In this document: positions 21,391 through 25,434 of the stretch, piece after piece
Layout of the letters: each line of letters opens with the position of its first letter
Numbering within the stretch: the first letter of the stretch is position 1
Assembly: GCA_031406385.1 (NCBI GenBank)
Contig: JANOHI010000269.1
Coordinates: 1 to 25,434, forward strand
DNA: 25,434 bases
From: JANLQX01 sp031406385
GTDB taxonomy: Bacteria > Actinomycetota > Acidimicrobiia > Acidimicrobiales > JANYDT01
Direction of reading: 5' to 3'
Program-made: the position numbers and the translations under genes
Notes under the pieces: model-generated
The model's input: only the letters and a program-made list of their open reading frames with translations
Told to the model about the DNA's origin: nothing
Databases searched by the model: none

Positions 21391-24228
21391 GTGCCTGACA
21401 GGACCGTCCCCTCGACGTCTGCGCCACGTGGTGGTCAGGAGCCATGGCTGCGCGAAGTCGTTGATGTCGCCGAGGAGTTAGGCACCGACCTTCGAACCGG
21501 ACTGGCGTCCGTTGAGGTGGCTGCACGCGTGGCGTCGGGCGGCCCTAACACGCTTGTGAAGGCAGTCCAGGTTCCGGCCTGGCGCAAGTTCCTTGCGCAA
21601 TTCGTCAATCCCCTCGTCTACCTGTTGTTGGCTGCCGTTGTCGTTTCGTTGGTCGCGTGGATTCTTGATGGCAGCGAGGGTTTGCCGCTGGAAGTGATCG
21701 TCATTGTCGGCATCATGGTTCTCAACGCTGTTCTCGGCTTTGTGCAGGAAACCCGAGCCGAGCAGGCGGTAGCTGCGTTGCAGCGGATGACCGCAGCAAC
21801 AGCGACTGTGGTGCGCGACGGACGAGAGCAACGAGTGTCTTCGGACGGCGTCGTTGTTGGTGATGTGCTCCTGCTGGCTGAGGGCGACGCTGTCTGTGCC
21901 GACGCCCGACTCACGGAGGCCGCGTCGCTGAACGTTGCCGAAGCATCGCTGACCGGTGAGAGCGAAGCAGTGCTGAAGGACTCCGCACCGATTGGTGCAG
22001 GCGCAGCATTGGGGGACCGGCTGAACATGGTCTTCAACGGCACCGCCGTGACCCGCGGCCGAGGTCGCGCCGTCGTCACCGCCACCGGCATGAACACCGA
22101 AATGGGCAACGTTGCTCGACTCCTCGGTGCCACCGAGCAGCAGCGAACGCCTCTTCAGGGTGAAGTTGACCGTATCGGGCGAATGCTCGGCATTGCTGTC
22201 GTTGCGATCGCGATTGTTGTCGTCGGGACGATTCTGTTCACCACCGACGTCCGAAAGGCTTCCGACGTTGTCGACGTGTTGCTCATCGGCGTGTCGTTGG
22301 CGGTTGCTGCAGTTCCCGAGGGTCTTCCTGCCGTGCTCTCCGTCGTGCTTGCCCTCGGGGTGCAGCGCATGGCTCTTCAGCGGGCAATCGTCAAGAAGTT
22401 GTCGTCGGTAGAAACGCTGGGATCAGCGTCGGTCGTGTGCACAGACAAGACCGGAACCTTGACGAAGAACGAGATGACGATCGAGAAGATCGTCAGCGGG
22501 TCAGGGGTGATCGACATCACCGGAACCGGCTACGTACCCAGTGGCCAGCTGTGCTCCGACGGTCGCCCCGTCACGGAAGGTCCTCTGTATGACGAGGCAT
22601 GTTTGGTGCTGCTCGGCGGAAGTCTCACGAACGACGCCACCTTGCACCACACCACGTTGGACAACGGCGATGAGCACTGGACCGTCCAAGGTGATCCCAC
22701 CGAAGCAGCATTCCTGGTCGCCGAAGCCAAAGCCGGACTGGCCGCTCATCGTGCCGAGCGGTTCGTTCGAATCGGGGAGATTCCCTTCACTTCGGAACGA
22801 AAGTTGATGACCACCCTCCAAACCGACGGGGACCGACAAGGGAGCATCTCCATCGTCACGAAAGGCGCACCGGACGTCCTCCTGAAGCGGTGCACCCACG
22901 AAAACGTCGGCGGCAATGCTCGGCTTCTCACCGACGACAGACGAGTCGCCCTCTCCAAGACCGTGGATGAGTTGGCCGATCTGGCGTTCCGAACCCTGGC
23001 TGTCGCGCAGCGGCCATTGCCGAACGGACAACGGCCGGCAGACGACGAGGCGACAGAGAACGACCTCGTGTACCTGGGAATGGTCGCAATCATCGATCCT
23101 CCGCGACCAGAAGCGAAGTTGGCGATTGCCGAAGCACGAACTGCAGGCGTGCGAACCATCATGATCACCGGTGACCATCCGCGCACAGCAGCACGCATCG
23201 CATCCGACCTTGGGATCATCGACACCGACCGTCGAACACTCACGGGTACGGAGCTCGATGCCATGGACGACGACGAGCTCAAGGATGCAATACAAACGGT
23301 TTCCGTTTTCGCCCGCGTTGCTCCGGTCCACAAGCTTCGCATCGTGAAGGCCCTTCAGGCCGATCAGTACATCGTCGCCATGACGGGCGATGGCGTCAAC
23401 GATGCTCCAGCGCTCAAGGCCGCGGATATCGGGGTGGCTATGGGTATCGCCGGAACAGACGTCACCAAGGAAGCTGCCGACATGATCCTCGCCGACGACA
23501 ACTTCGCCACCATCGTCACGGCCATCCGCGAGGGACGCGCAATCCTTGCCAACATCCGGAAATTTCTGCGCTTCTTGTTGTCATCCAACCTGGGCGAGGT
23601 ATTCACGATGTTCTTCGGAGTTGTGCTCGCAGGAGCCATTGGACTCGACGCCACCGACGAGACGATCGCAGTACCCCTGCTGGCGACCCAAATCCTCTGG
23701 ATCAATCTGCTCACCGACACCGCCCCAGCACTCGCCATGGGCGTCGACCCACCGCCTGACAACATCATGCAACGCCAACCGCGTCGCCTGACCGACCGCG
23801 TCATCGATACACGGATGTGGTTCGGCATCGTGTGGGTCGGAGTTGTCATGGCCGCATCAACTCTTGCTGCGCTCGATCTCCGCCTCGACGGCGGGATTCT
23901 CGGAGGATCGGGCAACCTTGTGCAAGCACGCACCATGGCGTTCACGACACTCGTCTTCGCTCAGCTGTTCAACGCCTTCAACGCCCGGTCCGACACGGTC
24001 AGCGCATTCCATAACCTCTTCACGAACCGCTGGCTCTGGGGGGCCGTCGCTCTCTCCGCCATCCTGCAGGTTGCTGCAGTGCAGCTTCCCGTCTTCAACA
24101 AGCCATTCGGCACGACCTCAATGCCGCCGCTCGACTGGGCTGTTTCGGTGATACTTGCGAGCATGGTCCTGTGGGCCGTCGAAGCAAGGAAGCTGCTTCT
24201 TCGCAAGGCGAACCCGCCAACGACGTAG
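21391..24228 (+). CDS. P2A-type cation-transporting ATPase, calcium type
   Basis: A 945-residue P-type pump with all functional domains in order. They are the N-terminal cation-ATPase region, the actuator loop TGES near residue 188, membrane helix 4 with PEGLP, phosphorylated Asp352 in DKTGTLTKNE, the nucleotide domain (KGAPDVLL), MITGDHPRTA, and the hinge GDGVNDAPALKAADIG. Calcium-site residues resemble SERCA: helix 5 SSNLGEV keeps the Asn and Glu, and helix 6 INLLTDTAPA keeps Asn and Asp. In helix 8 the SERCA Glu is a Gln (VFAQLFNAFN). This suggests calcium, possibly manganese, export. The GTG at 21391 lacks a strong ribosome-binding site. Third codon positions look richer in A and T than in neighbouring genes. 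Confidence 0.93.
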   Translation: MPDRTVPSTSAPRGGQEPWLREVVDVAEELGTDLRTGLASVEVAARVASGGPNTLVKAVQVPAWRKFLAQFVNPLVYLLLAAVVVSLVAWILDGSEGLPLEVIVIVGIMVLNAVLGFVQETRAEQAVAALQRMTAATATVVRDGREQRVSSDGVVVGDVLLLAEGDAVCADARLTEAASLNVAEASLTGESEAVLKDSAPIGAGAALGDRLNMVFNGTAVTRGRGRAVVTATGMNTEMGNVARLLGATEQQRTPLQGEVDRIGRMLGIAVVAIAIVVVGTILFTTDVRKASDVVDVLLIGVSLAVAAVPEGLPAVLSVVLALGVQRMALQRAIVKKLSSVETLGSASVVCTDKTGTLTKNEMTIEKIVSGSGVIDITGTGYVPSGQLCSDGRPVTEGPLYDEACLVLLGGSLTNDATLHHTTLDNGDEHWTVQGDPTEAAFLVAEAKAGLAAHRAERFVRIGEIPFTSERKLMTTLQTDGDRQGSISIVTKGAPDVLLKRCTHENVGGNARLLTDDRRVALSKTVDELADLAFRTLAVAQRPLPNGQRPADDEATENDLVYLGMVAIIDPPRPEAKLAIAEARTAGVRTIMITGDHPRTAARIASDLGIIDTDRRTLTGTELDAMDDDELKDAIQTVSVFARVAPVHKLRIVKALQADQYIVAMTGDGVNDAPALKAADIGVAMGIAGTDVTKEAADMILADDNFATIVTAIREGRAILANIRKFLRFLLSSNLGEVFTMFFGVVLAGAIGLDATDETIAVPLLATQILWINLLTDTAPALAMGVDPPPDNIMQRQPRRLTDRVIDTRMWFGIVWVGVVMAASTLAALDLRLDGGILGGSGNLVQARTMAFTTLVFAQLFNAFNARSDTVSAFHNLFTNRWLWGAVALSAILQVAAVQLPVFNKPFGTTSMPPLDWAVSVILASMVLWAVEARKLLLRKANPPTT

Positions 24229-24323
24229 ACGGAAACGAACCCCGAGCACGGCTCCCCCAGGAAGGCCCGACTCCCGTCGCGTCACTACTCGCCGCGGTTT
24301 CACGACCTCCGCGAATCACGCTG

Positions 24324-24337
24324 GCCCGATAGCGGGC
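24324..24337. terminator. Small hairpin between convergent ATPase and hypE remnant
   Basis: GCCCG and CGGGC pair around ATAG. It lies in the 127-base gap between two convergent genes, where a bidirectional terminator would be expected. The stem is only 5 bp, with an A-rich run a few bases beyond on the plus strand, so the call is weak. Confidence 0.3.
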
Positions 24338-24355
24338 GTCGTCGAAAACTAGACG

Positions 24356-24991
24356 TCAGCCGAGGGCGGCGATGGCGCTCCGGGGCTTCGCGGACACCTC
24401 AGCTGCGAGTTCGGAAAAGGCCGGGTCGGCCATTAGCTCAAGGCCCTCCCGCACCGACATGATGGCGACGCCGTGCTCGCCGATCGGCCCGGAGACGATG
24501 ACCACGTCGCCAGGACGCGCGTTCCGCGGCCCGATCTCCACACCGTCGGGAACGAGCCCGATGCCCGTGGTGTTGATGAACACTCCGTCGCCGTGCCCCT
24601 TCTCCACGACCTTCGAGTCGCCAGCGACCAGCGTGACGTCGGCGCGACGCGCTGCGGCCCCCATCATCTCGGCGATACGTCCAAGGGCATCGAGCTCGAT
24701 CCCCTCTTCGAGAATAAACGCGCACGAGAGAAACAGCGCCACCGCACCGCTCATTGCGAGGTCGTTCACCGTTCCGTTGATGGCGACGCCGCCCGCGGCG
24801 TGCAACTCGTCCCGAACGCAGGGCGCTGATTCGGCTTGATGAGTCCCTGCAGGACCTCGCCGCTGCGACACTGGCGACTCGATCGTGCGTACGCTCCCGA
24901 CATCGAATCGTTGCTCGGCGTCGTAGTCCGCATAGCGCTCGGAGACGCCAACCGCTCGCAGGGATGATCCCGATCCCGCGCCAGGCTCCAT
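24356..24991 (-). pseudogene. hypE: Chimeric gene holding only the central part of hydrogenase maturation factor HypE
   Basis: The 211-residue frame starts with an ATG that overlaps the hypA stop (TGATG), so it looks translationally coupled. Its first 65 residues (MEPGAGSGSSLRAVG onward) are not HypE-like and I do not recognise them. From about residue 67 it becomes good HypE: GGVAINGTVNDLAMSGA, FILEEGIELDALGRI, VAGDSKVVEKGHGDGVFINTTGIG, and VSGPIGEHGVAIMSVREGLEL. Then about 20 unfamiliar residues precede the stop. HypE normally has about 340 residues. The N-terminal ATP-binding start is missing, as is the C-terminal half including the catalytic cysteine. It cannot perform the thiocarboxamide-to-cyanide step. 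Confidence 0.75.
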
Positions 24992-25389
24992 CACAGACGT
25001 CGAACAACATCGGCGACCACGGCGCGCCCCACCACGGCGCTGGCGTTTCCCGAGTCCGAGCTGGCGACTTCGAGCAGTTGCAGCTCCGCTCCCGGGTCGT
25101 ACGGGTGCGGTTCCTGGCAGGCGGGACAGACGGCGATGGGGCCCATCACATCGTCGTGGCCGAGCGCCGCGTCGAATCCGCACGGGCAGCGCAGCCGGTG
25201 CTCGATCTCGGTGGTGTCGAGTGCCGCGTCTGCCAGCGGCCCACCGGCGACGAGCGAGGTCCAGATCTCGCGAAGCGCGTCGGCGGGGACGGTGCTGGCG
25301 TGGTGCACCACGACCCGCGTCACCCGTCTGCCTCCAGCTCGACGGGTGACGGCATCGACGAGCTCCTCGACGAGCGAGACCTCATGCAT
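24991..25389 (-). CDS. hypA: Hydrogenase maturation nickel chaperone HypA
   Basis: A 132-residue metallochaperone that delivers nickel to [NiFe] hydrogenase together with HypB. The N-terminal MHE, whose His2 binds nickel, is intact. The zinc site is seen as CPCGF and, about 18 residues later, CPAC. The usual length is about 115 residues; this one has an unusual tail of about 20 after the ELQLLEV strand. GGAGA lies seven bases before the ATG at 25389. The start overlaps the end of an upstream frame and the stop overlaps the start of the hypE chimera, so all belong to one operon. Confidence 0.9.
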   Translation of the reverse strand: MHEVSLVEELVDAVTRRAGGRRVTRVVVHHASTVPADALREIWTSLVAGGPLADAALDTTEIEHRLRCPCGFDAALGHDDVMGPIAVCPACQEPHPYDPGAELQLLEVASSDSGNASAVVGRAVVADVVRRL

Positions 25390-25434
25390 CCCCGTCTCCT
25401 TCGCCCAGGAGTGCCGCCACCACGTCGACGAGCG
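25382..25434 (-). CDS. 3' end of an upstream gene, cut by the window edge
   Basis: Seventeen codons (LVDVVAALLGEGDGDA and a preceding partial residue) run from the window edge to a TGA at 25382-25384, which overlaps the hypA start region. The frame, the overlap and the downstream hypA suggest the end of another hydrogenase-maturation or hydrogenase gene. It is too short to name. Confidence 0.5.
   Translation of the reverse strand, partial: LVDVVAALLGEGDGDA

Overview
The window is GC-rich bacterial chromosome and most likely comes from an actinobacterium. The strongest evidence is two tiny ribosomal proteins known from that phylum: a bS22-like protein of 33 residues and a bL37-like protein of 28 residues. 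An MtrA/MtrB/LpqB-like gene trio and the order glmU-prs-rplY-pth also fit. A deep branch such as Acidimicrobiia is possible but not shown. About two dozen genes can be named. Most are on the minus strand and form short overlapping operons.

Layout. 1-702: a plus-strand VapBC-type toxin-antitoxin pair behind a heptamer repeat. 740-2049: remains of a spermidine/putrescine-type ABC importer, with potC intact and potB and potD reduced to a fused remnant. 2171-7962: the translation and cell-wall precursor block pth, rplY, prs, glmU, interrupted by carbamate kinase, an enolase-superfamily enzyme and an 80-base inverted-repeat element. 8022-8092: tRNA-Gln. 8158-11568: response regulator, sensor kinase and GerMN lipoprotein in one overlapping operon. 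11659-11843: the bS22 gene followed by a tandem duplication of its own 3' end. 11889-13568: a secreted 5'-nucleotidase. 13649-16043: tatD, rsmA, ispE, with 4-base overlaps.

16109-16432 is an AbrB-type regulator with a four-cysteine tail, on the plus strand. 16442-18949 holds ychF, a DUF192 gene and rsmI, followed by a superoxide dismutase-like 3' remnant. 19007-20397 holds an uncharacterised gene, bL37 with a good terminator, and an FMN-binding PPOX-family protein. 20511-24228 is a divergent pair of cation transporters (GDT1/UPF0016 family and a P2A calcium-type ATPase). 24356-25434 is the end of a hydrogenase-maturation cluster: hypA is intact, and the gene after it is a chimera holding only the middle of hypE.

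The most notable theme is a set of genes whose ends are missing although their surroundings are tidy: potD/potB, hypE, the acetyltransferase half of glmU, and a dismutase tail. They could reflect deletion-driven gene loss or assembly artefacts, and the sequence alone cannot separate these. I found no CRISPR array, complete insertion sequence, prophage or clearly new defence system.
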